A stretch of DNA of 64,000 nt from JALNYB01 sp963676235 (lineage in GTDB: Archaea; Thermoplasmatota; Thermoplasmata; Methanomassiliicoccales; Methanomethylophilaceae): positions 1,302,001 to 1,366,000 of the forward strand of contig OY781044.1 in the NCBI GenBank assembly GCA_963676235.1. The letters run 5' to 3'. Both the position numbers and the translations under genes were made by a program. The notes under the pieces are model-generated. The model had not been told where the DNA came from, made no database searches, and was given only the letters and a program-made list of their open reading frames with translations. Below, in pieces: positions 43,119 to 51,784 of this stretch (position 1 is the stretch's first letter; the number at the start of each line of letters is the position of its first letter).

Positions 43119-43805
43119 TCAAGACCTGCCCTTCAGGTCTTTCAGGTATGCTTCTGCTTCTTTGTATTGAGGAAAAAGTCTTTCCATTTTCCTGAATTGG
43201 GTATCGTGAGATCTACGGAACGGACGATAGCCCTGTCTCAAGTGCAGGGATTCATGATATACAACGTAATCCACCACATAATTAGGAACCTCTTCACAGT
43301 CCAAGGCAGAAGATATTGCAACCACCCTCATCATGGGCGAACAGTACCCGACCTTTCTATAACTGGGGCGTGAGGTCCAGGTGAATATGGAATTATCTAT
43401 GTCGGACGGGACGAGAAGATCCTGTTCCAAAAGGCGCTGTACCGAATCGCTTATCAGGCGTGTCTTCCCAATGTCGCTTCTTGTGAGATTCTTGCTTCTT
43501 TTCAAGTATATCTTGCGTTTGGAATTTATGAATGAATCTGAAGTGACCCACGCCATATAATTCTCATCATATTCGTAGTCTTTTTTCTTTATCACTTTGA
43601 ACAGTGTGTCCACACAGTTCTCGATGACATGATCGGGAGCATCTATGAGATAATCGGAAATATACAGTGTGGTCTTATTCCCGGTGAATCTCCATGATAG
43701 GCAGAATTCTTTGAAGTTCTTGAAACAGGCCTCGATATTATCACAATCGTATTTTGCGGCGACAGGCTCGATCAATGCAGTGAGCTCACGATCTCTTTCC
43801 TGCAT
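43119..43805 (-). CDS. YgjP-like zinc metallopeptidase (M48-related, DUF45)
   Basis: A 228-aa protein with a zinc-binding HESLH (HExxH) in VVYHESLHLRQGYRPF and a third ligand in the following RSHDTQFRKMERLFPQY, the arrangement of YgjP/WLM-type gluzincin-like peptidases. The N-terminal part is a family-like beta/alpha region with many charged residues. Cytosolic, no signal peptide. Its start lies inside the 3' end of ygiQ (20-bp overlap), so it is translated with it. Confidence 0.8.
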   Translation of the reverse strand: MQERDRELTALIEPVAAKYDCDNIEACFKNFKEFCLSWRFTGNKTTLYISDYLIDAPDHVIENCVDTLFKVIKKKDYEYDENYMAWVTSDSFINSKRKIYLKRSKNLTRSDIGKTRLISDSVQRLLEQDLLVPSDIDNSIFTWTSRPSYRKVGYCSPMMRVVAISSALDCEEVPNYVVDYVVYHESLHLRQGYRPFRRSHDTQFRKMERLFPQYKEAEAYLKDLKGRS

Positions 43806-45507
43806 TGTATGGCCTCACAGAATCCAGGATTATATTCTTCTGTTTCTGTTTCATCTGCATCGAATGTTCTGCCTTTACATCCATTGTATTATTGAAATCT
43901 CTACGGGTGTAGTACATCATCGTCGATGCCGTGGAAGGTGTCGGCGTGAATATCTGCACCTGTTCCGGATTCGTTTTCAACTCTGTATGGACGAAATCAT
44001 TGAGTTCTTCCATGTTTTTCATGTAACATCCAGGATGGGCTGCCATAAGATAGTAGGTGAGGAATTGTTTCTTTCCCTGTCTGGCATTCGATTCATCGAA
44101 CATGTCCTTGAAATCCAACAGAACGTTGGAATCGGGTTTTCCCATAAGATCCAGAACGTTCTTGGATACGTGTTCAGGAGCGATCTTAAGCTGTCCCGAA
44201 ACGTGGTCCTTCACTATGCAGTCAACATACTTCTTTCCTGCAGTTTGATCGAATATGATCATATCGTATCTGATGCCTGATGTGACGAAGACCCTCTTCA
44301 CATTCGGGACCTCCAACAATCTGTCGAGAAGATGGATCTGAGCTGTATGGTTTATCGGCAGGTTCTTACATGGTCTGGGATAAAGACATTTTTTGTCCTT
44401 GCATGCACCATGGGTAAGTTTTTTCGTGCATTCTATGCCGTACATGTTCGCTGTGGGTCCGCCGACATCATATATGATGCCGTTGAAGTCCGGTTTCGAT
44501 GCGATGCGTTCTGCCTCGTCGATTATAGATTGTTCAGACCTTGAAACGACTGTTCTTCCCTGATGCATGGATATGGCGCAGAAGGAGCATTCACCGTAAC
44601 AGCCCCTGTGGGTCGTTATGGAGTTCTTTATGGTGTCCATGGCTTTAACGTGGCCGTCTTTGGCATAATACGGATGCACACGACCTTCGTAATCCAGTGA
44701 ATATACGCGATCGAGTTCGTCGGGTGTCAGCAATCTCGACGGTGGATTCTGAACGAGGAATCTGTTGCCGTGAACTTGGAAAAGACCTTTTGCATTTGCT
44801 GGGTCGCAGTTATCGTAGAATATCCTGAAAGCATCTATGAAATCTATCTTGTCTTCGACATCCGCGCTGCATTTCTCATATGAGGGGAGTGCAAGATACC
44901 ATTTCGGCTGTTCTGAAGATATGTAACAGATGCCTTTCGTCTCTTTCCAATCCTGTCCGTCCCTCATCCTTTGAGCCAACTCGAGATTGGACAGTTCTGC
45001 CATCCCGTATGTGATTATGTCTGCTTTCGCATCAAAAAGTATGCTTCTTCTGATCGAATCTGACCACATGTCGTAATGCGCGATCCTTCTGAGGGATGCT
45101 TCTATACCTCCGAGGACCACAGGTTTTCCTTTGAAGTATTTCTTCACGAGGTTGGTGTATGCTATGCATGCGCGGTCCGGACGTTTCGTGTTCTCTCCGC
45201 CGGGAGTGAAATCATCATCATTTCTGCGTTTTTTGGTCGGAGAGTAATTGGCGACCATGGAATCCACGCAGCCTGCGGTTATAGACCAGAACAATTCCGG
45301 TTCTCCGAGTCTTCCTATGTCCTTGTCGGAAGTGAGATCTGGCTGACATATAATTCCTACTTTGAATCCATTGGAGATGAGCCAGCGTCCTATAACAGCG
45401 GCTCCGTTGTAAGATGAATCTATGTATGTGTCGCCTGAAACAATTATAATATCGAGGGTGTTCCAACCTCTTTCCTGCATTTCTTCTCTGGTTGTTGGTA
45501 TGAACAT
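43786..45507 (-). CDS. ygiQ: YgiQ-family radical SAM protein
   Basis: A 573-aa radical SAM protein of the UPF0313/YgiQ family. The N-terminus MFIPTTREEMQERGW is typical, an Rossmann-like B12-binding-type domain follows, and the cluster motif is GCYGECSFC in TTHRGCYGECSFCAISMHQGR. A further conserved cysteine group lies in CKDKKCLYPRPCKNL. The reaction is not established. AGAGG lies 5 bp before ATG 45507, which is preferred over the in-frame TTG/ATG region at 45522. Confidence 0.92.
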   Translation of the reverse strand: MFIPTTREEMQERGWNTLDIIIVSGDTYIDSSYNGAAVIGRWLISNGFKVGIICQPDLTSDKDIGRLGEPELFWSITAGCVDSMVANYSPTKKRRNDDDFTPGGENTKRPDRACIAYTNLVKKYFKGKPVVLGGIEASLRRIAHYDMWSDSIRRSILFDAKADIITYGMAELSNLELAQRMRDGQDWKETKGICYISSEQPKWYLALPSYEKCSADVEDKIDFIDAFRIFYDNCDPANAKGLFQVHGNRFLVQNPPSRLLTPDELDRVYSLDYEGRVHPYYAKDGHVKAMDTIKNSITTHRGCYGECSFCAISMHQGRTVVSRSEQSIIDEAERIASKPDFNGIIYDVGGPTANMYGIECTKKLTHGACKDKKCLYPRPCKNLPINHTAQIHLLDRLLEVPNVKRVFVTSGIRYDMIIFDQTAGKKYVDCIVKDHVSGQLKIAPEHVSKNVLDLMGKPDSNVLLDFKDMFDESNARQGKKQFLTYYLMAAHPGCYMKNMEELNDFVHTELKTNPEQVQIFTPTPSTASTMMYYTRRDFNNTMDVKAEHSMQMKQKQKNIILDSVRPYNAGKRS

Positions 45508-45518
45508 TTTTCCTCTGA

Positions 45519-46007
45519 TCAATAGCGGTATTCCATAATGTAATCATCCATATAGAATCCGTTGCCGATGTCCGCTTTCTTTTCTTCCGCAATGACGAAT
45601 CCTTTTGCTTTGTATACGCCTATGGAATGTTTGTTGTTCCTGTTAACGGTAAGATACGCTCTTTTCTTTTCGAGCGTCCTTCCTATATCAAGAAGTTCAT
45701 CCAAGGTCTTGGATCCCAAGCCCTTTCCCCTGTTCTCTTTGATCAGGTAGATCTTGCTGATGAAAAGCGAGTCTTCTTCGGGACGGATCGCGAAATAACC
45801 GACTTTCTCTGTTCCGTTGAATATGAATCCGTATTTGTATCCTCTGTTTTCGATCTGATCATATATCGCTTTCTCCGATTGGAATTTGATAAGCATGTAA
45901 TTTATCTGATCTTCCGATATCATGGGCAGGAAGTACTCTTTCCATATGGGAACGGCCATCTGGGACAATTCTTTCGCCTCGAATGAATTTGCGAATGATA
46001 TCGACAT
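45519..46007 (-). CDS. GNAT family N-acetyltransferase
   Basis: A 162-aa acetyltransferase with the acetyl-CoA motif IKENRGKGLGSKTLDELL and the following LTVNRNNKHSIGVYKAKGF. Substrate unknown. It lies between pdxK and ygiQ on the same strand, 11 bp from each neighbour, so it is in one operon with them. Confidence 0.85.
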   Translation of the reverse strand: MSISFANSFEAKELSQMAVPIWKEYFLPMISEDQINYMLIKFQSEKAIYDQIENRGYKYGFIFNGTEKVGYFAIRPEEDSLFISKIYLIKENRGKGLGSKTLDELLDIGRTLEKKRAYLTVNRNNKHSIGVYKAKGFVIAEEKKADIGNGFYMDDYIMEYRY

Positions 46008-46018
46008 CTCATACGCCT

Positions 46019-46867
46019 TCAGATACCCATATCCTTGATGAGTTTGGGAATGCCCATTTCGAAATTAACACCATATCTCAGATCCGTGCCCGCTCTTTCT
46101 GTTCTTCCGATGCTCTCTGCTGTGAAATACACCGCGAGTTCGTTGGCTTTGGGAAGGGACATCCCGTTGGTGAGGGCCGCTACGATGACCGATCCGAAAA
46201 CATCTCCGGTACCGTGATAATATCCTGGTATTATGGTATGGAATGCATAACTGATCTGGTTGCTTTCGACGTCGTATGTCGCCGCCCCGAGATCGTCCTT
46301 GTTCAGGTATACGCCCGTGAGGACTATCTTCTTCGCACCGGTGGCTTCTCCAAGTCTTTTCAGGAGACCTTCGATATAGCTCACCGTGTACGGACCTTCT
46401 TTGTATTCTTCACCCAGCATGAGAACCGCTTCCGTTATGTTGGGTAAGATGACATCTGCTTTCGAGCAGAGTTTCTTCATGCCGCTCGGGAAGGTGGCGG
46501 GGAATATCTTGTATAATTCTCCGTTATCGGCCATCACAGGGTCGACGACGATGAGTGTGTTCTCTTCTTTCAATCTGTCGAAGATGTCTGACACTATGTC
46601 GATCTGTTCGAATGATCCTAAGAATCCAGTGTAGATGGAATCGAATTTTAGATCCAATGTCTTCCAATGGTCGACGATAGGTATGAGATCGTCGGTCAGG
46701 TCACGATATGTGTATCCGGTGAATCCTCCGGTATGTGTTGACAGAACCGCGGTAGGCATGACGGTACACTCCAGCCCTGTTGCTGAGATGATAGGCAATG
46801 CTACTGTGAGTGAACATCTTCCAAAGCAGGATATGTCATGAATCGCAAGAACACGCTTTTGGTCCAT
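46019..46867 (-). CDS. Pyridoxal/pyridoxamine kinase (PdxK/PdxY family)
   Basis: A 282-aa ribokinase-fold kinase that phosphorylates pyridoxal, pyridoxamine or pyridoxine in B6 salvage. Signatures: VLAIHDISCFGRCSLT at the N-terminus, PVLSTHTGG-like substrate loop (TAVLSTHTGGF), VVDPVMADNG, LPNITEA and the catalytic GTGDVFGS. Full length. It is the first gene of the operon with the acetyltransferase and ygiQ. Gene type is more common in bacteria, so transfer is possible. Confidence 0.88.
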   Translation of the reverse strand: MDQKRVLAIHDISCFGRCSLTVALPIISATGLECTVMPTAVLSTHTGGFTGYTYRDLTDDLIPIVDHWKTLDLKFDSIYTGFLGSFEQIDIVSDIFDRLKEENTLIVVDPVMADNGELYKIFPATFPSGMKKLCSKADVILPNITEAVLMLGEEYKEGPYTVSYIEGLLKRLGEATGAKKIVLTGVYLNKDDLGAATYDVESNQISYAFHTIIPGYYHGTGDVFGSVIVAALTNGMSLPKANELAVYFTAESIGRTERAGTDLRYGVNFEMGIPKLIKDMGI

Positions 46868-47046
46868 GAGTCATCGTAAAGCATGGATGTTATAATATTT
46901 TCTCTCTTTTCTGAGATATTATATTTAAGTCGTTTGCAGGAAGGATGTTGAAAAGCATTCGAGTCACCATATGAATAGTTTCAATTATCGACAGATTTAA
47001 TGATAAACCAGTGAACTTATAAACCGAAACAGTGTATGTGAGGTAT

Positions 47047-47985
47047 ATGGCCCTGTCATCGGATGAACACCTGGAGATCGCGCTTAAAGATTACAACGAT
47101 AAGGTGAACAAGTTAGAGGAGTCTGGAACACCAGAAGAGTTACTAGACGCGTATATCAATAGAGGTTGCGTCCTTTCCATGATGGAGTATTATGTGTCTG
47201 CTTTATCTGATTTCGATGAGGCCTCAGAACTTATTGACAAGTTAGAGGCGAACGGCGCAAGGGTCGACGCAGGAACGTATGTTAAGACATATGTTTCAAG
47301 AGGGGAGATCCAAGGCGGAGACGATATGAGGTCGATGGCCGAAGATTATGCAAAGGCCGCCACTAGACTCCCCGATCTGAAAGAAGATTCCAAATATTAC
47401 GATAGGAAGAAGATCATCAATATGTGCATCGCCTGCACAGAAGGTTTAGTCGATGAAAAGTTCCCCGCAGAGATCGATCCGTTCGTGGAGAAATGCCATT
47501 CATATCTGATAGCTAAAGAAGATACGTGGTCGAAGAACCGTTATGTCGAAATGGTGAATCTCAGAGGTCAGGCATTAATGGATCTTTTAAAGCCAGATGA
47601 GGCCATCGAATGCTTCTCCGACGCTATCGATGCTGGAATAAAGCTTCTTGAAGAGGGAAAACTGGATGACGTCATGTCTCTTGTGTTCCCATATGTCTCC
47701 AGGGGCGACATAGAGCAGCAGGAGGGTCTTCTGGAACCTTATTTTGCTGATAGGAAGGCTGCGATCGTACTTCTAGAGGAATTGCTTTCGGCGAACAAAC
47801 TCGATGATATAAAGGTCCTAGTTACTCTTCATCAGGATCTCGCCAATACTTATCTGACCCTGAATAAGATGAAAGAAGCCGAAGAGCATCTGATGCGCGA
47901 GGTCGAATTGGATGTCAACGGTGCAAGGGAATACATCAGGAATTTCGCAGACAGGCATCCAGATAAGATGGAACCGCCCGAGTGA
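47047..47985 (+). CDS. TPR-like repeat protein
   Basis: A 312-aa helical protein with several degenerate tetratricopeptide repeats (for example LLDAYINRGCVLSMMEYYVSALSDFDEA and LMDLLKPDEAIECFSDAID). No catalytic motif. Probably a scaffold. ATG 47047 has GAGGT immediately before it, while a GTG at 47032 would extend by five residues. It stands before the helicase gene on the same strand, 84 bp apart. Confidence 0.7.
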   Translation: MALSSDEHLEIALKDYNDKVNKLEESGTPEELLDAYINRGCVLSMMEYYVSALSDFDEASELIDKLEANGARVDAGTYVKTYVSRGEIQGGDDMRSMAEDYAKAATRLPDLKEDSKYYDRKKIINMCIACTEGLVDEKFPAEIDPFVEKCHSYLIAKEDTWSKNRYVEMVNLRGQALMDLLKPDEAIECFSDAIDAGIKLLEEGKLDDVMSLVFPYVSRGDIEQQEGLLEPYFADRKAAIVLLEELLSANKLDDIKVLVTLHQDLANTYLTLNKMKEAEEHLMREVELDVNGAREYIRNFADRHPDKMEPPE

Positions 47986-48069
47986 TATCATTCCACTTTC
48001 AGTAGTTTCGGTTGATTCGGCGACCTCCCCTGCCTAAGGTTATATCATGTATGCACTTATGGTGAATTT

Positions 48070-50142
48070 ATGAAAGCCATGTTCTGTACATATTGTAAAA
48101 GTCTGACCATTCCCGGGCAGGAACGCTGCAGGATATGTGGTAAGATACTTGACGATGCTGCAGAAAGCAATCAATCCTCGCTCATGGGATTCGAATCTGC
48201 AAGACCTGTGCCGAAACTCATCATAAAGGAGAATGCAGAGGCTCCCTATATGCCGTATGAGTTCAGAGAGGGACAATTGGAGATCATTACCGATATAAGG
48301 GATGCTCTGGACCAAAAACGTCACATAGTCATGGAATCGGGTACGGGAACAGGAAAGACGATCGTCTCTCTGGCTGCCGGTCTTGAGCATGCGAAGAAGA
48401 CGGGAAAGAAGATCATCTACCTTACAAGGACGATATCTCAGAGCGATCAGGTCATGAAAGAGCTGAAAGCCATTTCCAACATCAAACAAGTAAGTGGCAT
48501 GACCATCACAGGTAGGAATAAATCTTGTCCTTTATTCAATAACAACGAGGAATACGATCACGTACTTCCGAATGTACTTTCGATGTTGTGCGACGACAAG
48601 AAGGTCAAGAGTCTTCGCAATTCCTCAGGCGGATGCAGATATTTTGATAAGACGAAGGGTGCGATAGACCAGATCGAGGATTACTGCAGGAAGAGTTTTC
48701 CGAAATCTGAGGAACTGGACAAATACTGCGAGGACCTCGGAGCCTGCCCATATGAGGCTAAGAAGATCCTCATGAAGAACTTCGATGTCATCGTTGCCCC
48801 CTATATCCACATATTGTCCGAGGATATCAGGACAAATTTCCTCACGAATCTGGGCGGAGAGGATGTCCCCATACTTTTGATAGTAGATGAGGCGCATAAT
48901 CTCATAGATGCCGCAAGGGAGCAGGAGAGCTTCATAATCCCTATGCAGATGATAGATTCGGCGATCGATGAGTGTTCTGCTCTGATCAAACCCGAACTCT
49001 ACGATGGCGTTATAATAGATGATTTCATCAAACATCTGAAACTCGTGGTCAGACAGATGGCCATCAAGAACATACCTCTCGGGAAGAGTGAATACAAACT
49101 TCCGACAGGATCTATCGAGGGCCCGATGATGACAAAGTTCGATATGAACAGGTCGGAGCTCAACACGGCGATCAATAAGATGATCGATCTAGGAGAGAAC
49201 AGGATGGATGCCCTGATCGATAACAACGAACAGGGGATATCCAACATCTATGTCTTGGGAATAGCTCTGAAGAATTGGATGATGTCCGAAGACGACAGAT
49301 ATGTCAGGTCCATAAAGACAAAGGATGACGGAGAGTATCTTTCCGCAGCATGTATAGATCCTTCCGATATCGTGAAGTTCATGCAGGGACTCAGCGGCGC
49401 TGTTCACATGTCGGGTACGCTGCAGCCTCTGGAGCAGTATTACAAGGTCATGGGATTGCCCAAGAACACATTGGCAAGGACATATCCATCGCCGTTCCCC
49501 AAGGAGAACAGGTCTGTCATCTATGTGGATGATGTGACCACTAAATACGACGTTATGAACGCAGATCCTTCGATGTCTTCAAGGATAGAGAAGAAGATCG
49601 CAAAATTATGCAATTCAGTGGAAAAGAATACTCTGGTGTTCTTCCCGTCATACAAGATGATGAAGGGCATGCGCCCGTTCTTGGAGAGGGATATCGGCAG
49701 GGACCTCTATTGGGAAGAGGGAGGACAGACGAAGAAGACGATGAGGTCATTGGAGATCTTCAGGAAGAGTCCCGATGGTGTCTTCTTCTGCGTCATGGGC
49801 GGTTCAGTGGCCGAGGGAATGGATTTCCCAGGTGATGAATTGTGTTTCGCCATAATTGTAGGAATACAGTTCCCTCCGCCTTCTTTGGAACTCAAGGCGA
49901 TGGTGGACATGTTCGATTCGAGATACGGTCAGGGAATGGGCTGGAAGTACATGAACGAGGTTCCGGCCATGAGGAAGATCAGACAGGCGATAGGCCGTTT
50001 GATAAGAACGGAAACCGACAGAGGAATGGCCGTAATTCTAGATTCCAGAGTATCAAGATATCAGAGGCAGTTGGAAGCTACGCTGTCCGATGATCCTGTC
50101 AGAGATGTCGTACAATTTTTCGTTGATGAACGCAAATCCTAA
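48070..50142 (+). CDS. XPD/DinG-family Fe-S helicase with N-terminal zinc ribbon
   Basis: A 690-aa SF2 helicase. A four-cysteine ribbon (C6, C9, C20, C23) opens the protein. Walker A is in ESGTGTGKT, motif II in LLIVDEAHN, and motif VI in RQAIGRLIRT. Between Walker A and motif II, cysteines in KSCPLF, GGCRYF, YCEDLGACPYE fit the 4Fe-4S cluster domain of XPD. Such helicases unwind DNA 5'-3' in repair. It is longer than usual archaeal XPD. GGTGA precedes the ATG. Confidence 0.88.
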   Translation: MKAMFCTYCKSLTIPGQERCRICGKILDDAAESNQSSLMGFESARPVPKLIIKENAEAPYMPYEFREGQLEIITDIRDALDQKRHIVMESGTGTGKTIVSLAAGLEHAKKTGKKIIYLTRTISQSDQVMKELKAISNIKQVSGMTITGRNKSCPLFNNNEEYDHVLPNVLSMLCDDKKVKSLRNSSGGCRYFDKTKGAIDQIEDYCRKSFPKSEELDKYCEDLGACPYEAKKILMKNFDVIVAPYIHILSEDIRTNFLTNLGGEDVPILLIVDEAHNLIDAAREQESFIIPMQMIDSAIDECSALIKPELYDGVIIDDFIKHLKLVVRQMAIKNIPLGKSEYKLPTGSIEGPMMTKFDMNRSELNTAINKMIDLGENRMDALIDNNEQGISNIYVLGIALKNWMMSEDDRYVRSIKTKDDGEYLSAACIDPSDIVKFMQGLSGAVHMSGTLQPLEQYYKVMGLPKNTLARTYPSPFPKENRSVIYVDDVTTKYDVMNADPSMSSRIEKKIAKLCNSVEKNTLVFFPSYKMMKGMRPFLERDIGRDLYWEEGGQTKKTMRSLEIFRKSPDGVFFCVMGGSVAEGMDFPGDELCFAIIVGIQFPPPSLELKAMVDMFDSRYGQGMGWKYMNEVPAMRKIRQAIGRLIRTETDRGMAVILDSRVSRYQRQLEATLSDDPVRDVVQFFVDERKS

Positions 50143-50167
50143 ATAATTTATATTAATCAGTTTAAAT

Positions 50168-51106
50168 ATGGCATTACTCAACATCCTGACAAACGTCAGA
50201 TACTGGATCGTTCTGGGTGTTGTCCTTGCTTTCCTCGTCGGATCCTGGGGGCCGTCTACATCGATATTGGTCATTATCATCCTTATGATACAGATGACCC
50301 TGTCCATGGATGGGCTCACATTACGTAAATCGGATCTCATCGAGAATAAGAAGCCCATCTTATGGTCTGTCTTATCGGCACTGGTGATAAGCAGCGCATC
50401 GGCATTGGCTGTCGGTGCTCTGTTCATCACAGCATATCCTGATATTTGGAAAGGATGGGTCATGCTGGCATCCGTACCGGCCGCAGTATCCGTCATCACC
50501 GTTGCTTTGTACATGAAAGGCAACATGATAATGACAGTTCTGTCTACAACGGTGATCTATATCATCGCGCTGTTGTTCACGCCTCTTTTGACCTATCTGT
50601 TCATAGGGAATGCGATCAGTCCGCTGGAGATATTCAAGTATGTTCTTCTGTTCATCGCAGTGCCTATTCTGGCCACGATCCCGTTGAAAAAAGTGAAGAT
50701 CAACAGGAATGTGAAGGTCATAGTCATAAACGCCATGATGTTCTTGTTGATCCTACTGTCCGTAGGATTCAATAAAAACTACATTTTCGGAGAGCCGATG
50801 GTGGTTTTATACGTTGCGATAGCGTCGTTCGTGAGGATATTCGTTGTGAGTTTTGTAATGGTCCGCATCTTGAAGAAGACCGGATGCAGCAGGGACAACG
50901 GTGTGATCTATGTTGCATTCGCAGTCTGGAAGAACTCTGGATTGGCCACCACGTTATGTCTTGTATTGCTTACAGATGCGGCAGAAGCGGTCATCCCCTG
51001 TGTGATATCTCTATTGATCGAGACATTGTGGTTTGCGGTCATGGCAAGCTATATCAATAGATTATGGCCGGAAGAAGAGCCGTTGTCGGTAGGAATCAAC
51101 GGTTGA
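50168..51106 (+). CDS. Bile acid:sodium symporter (BASS)-family transporter
   Basis: A 312-aa membrane protein with about ten helices in two inverted halves. The segments LMIQMTLSMDGLTLRKSDL and the second-half VAFAVWKNSGLATTLCLVLL resemble the crossing helices of the BASS/ACR3 fold, which use sodium to move organic anions. The substrate is unknown. A TATA-like ATTTATATTA lies 14-22 bp before the ATG, so it probably has its own promoter. Confidence 0.75.
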   Translation: MALLNILTNVRYWIVLGVVLAFLVGSWGPSTSILVIIILMIQMTLSMDGLTLRKSDLIENKKPILWSVLSALVISSASALAVGALFITAYPDIWKGWVMLASVPAAVSVITVALYMKGNMIMTVLSTTVIYIIALLFTPLLTYLFIGNAISPLEIFKYVLLFIAVPILATIPLKKVKINRNVKVIVINAMMFLLILLSVGFNKNYIFGEPMVVLYVAIASFVRIFVVSFVMVRILKKTGCSRDNGVIYVAFAVWKNSGLATTLCLVLLTDAAEAVIPCVISLLIETLWFAVMASYINRLWPEEEPLSVGING

Positions 51107-51138
51107 ATTATATACGAAAACTCATTTATCAACCTTAA

Positions 51139-51226
51139 GCGGAAGTAGCTCAGCCTGGACTAAGGCGCCGGTCTTGAAAACCGGTGGTGTACCACCTCGG
51201 GAGTTCGAATCTCTCCTTCCGCGCCA
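51139..51226 (+). tRNA. tRNA-Ser (anticodon TGA)
   Basis: A full class II tRNA: acceptor GCGGAAG / CTTCCGC, anticodon TGA in the loop CTTGAAA, a long variable arm (TGGTGTACCACC), and T-loop GTTCGAATC. The body is 85 nt (to 51223), followed by an encoded CCA (51224-51226). No intron. Mobile elements begin 78 bp downstream. Confidence 0.97.
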
Positions 51227-51303
51227 GTGTTCTCCAGCCAGACAGTCAAATTTCTGTTTTCAATGTTTTTTAAATTTATTATAATTTCACTTATTTTTAT
51301 CAC

Positions 51304-51531
51304 CCTGAGCTCGATACTTGATTCTGATTTCGGAAGAATTTGACACTTGAGCATCCGCTGATCACACCGCATTTTCCGTCATGTTTTTCGTGTCGTTTCT
51401 GGTGTTTCCGGGGCTGAAAGCCCCTAGGAACACAGGAAATGACTTAAAAGAGCATAATGAAAACATCGAACGATCAGCGAATGCTCAAGTGTCAAATTCT
51501 TCCGAAATCAGAATCAAGTATCGAACTCAGG
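51304..51531. repeat. 60-bp inverted repeat flanking a 108-bp core
   Basis: Arms 51304-51363 and 51472-51531 are inverse complements apart from two positions. The core contains its own hairpin around GGGGCTGAAAGCCCC (51411-51425). Both outer ends begin CCTGAG, the terminal bases of the IS. Confidence 0.85.
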
Positions 51532-51748
51532 TTGAAGACGCGGTCCAATCCCAATTTTCCAAGATATTCCCTTACGCAAGCGATGGTGTCAATCGGTACT
51601 GATTTATTCTTGTTCGGCTCTAGGAAGAATGTCCTGAGTCGAAAGTGTTTTGTTGTCACAAATGAACCGATTCGCTCGGGACACTTCTATTTTACGTCCA
51701 GTCATCCGATGTCGATCGATCATTTGTATTAGGTCCTGTCGAGTTCAG
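51304..51748. mobile_element. Rearranged IS remnant with long inverted repeat (MITE-like)
   Basis: The left end (51304-51363) resembles the left end of the intact IS that follows. It is repeated in inverse orientation at 51472-51531 with 2 mismatches in 60. The segment 51532-51748 matches 53235-53455 of the intact IS at about 90 percent by eye, ending in the same terminal sequence. So this is a deletion derivative of a related IS, with no intact ORF, and its termini could still be moved by a transposase in trans. Confidence 0.75.
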
Positions 51749-51784
51749 AATTATAGGAATAATAGTAAGTATTATGATATGTAC

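Noticed and set aside
50168..51106. ACR3 arsenite exporter
   Set aside because: The conserved cysteine motif of ACR3 was not found and no ars genes are near; BASS is the safer name.
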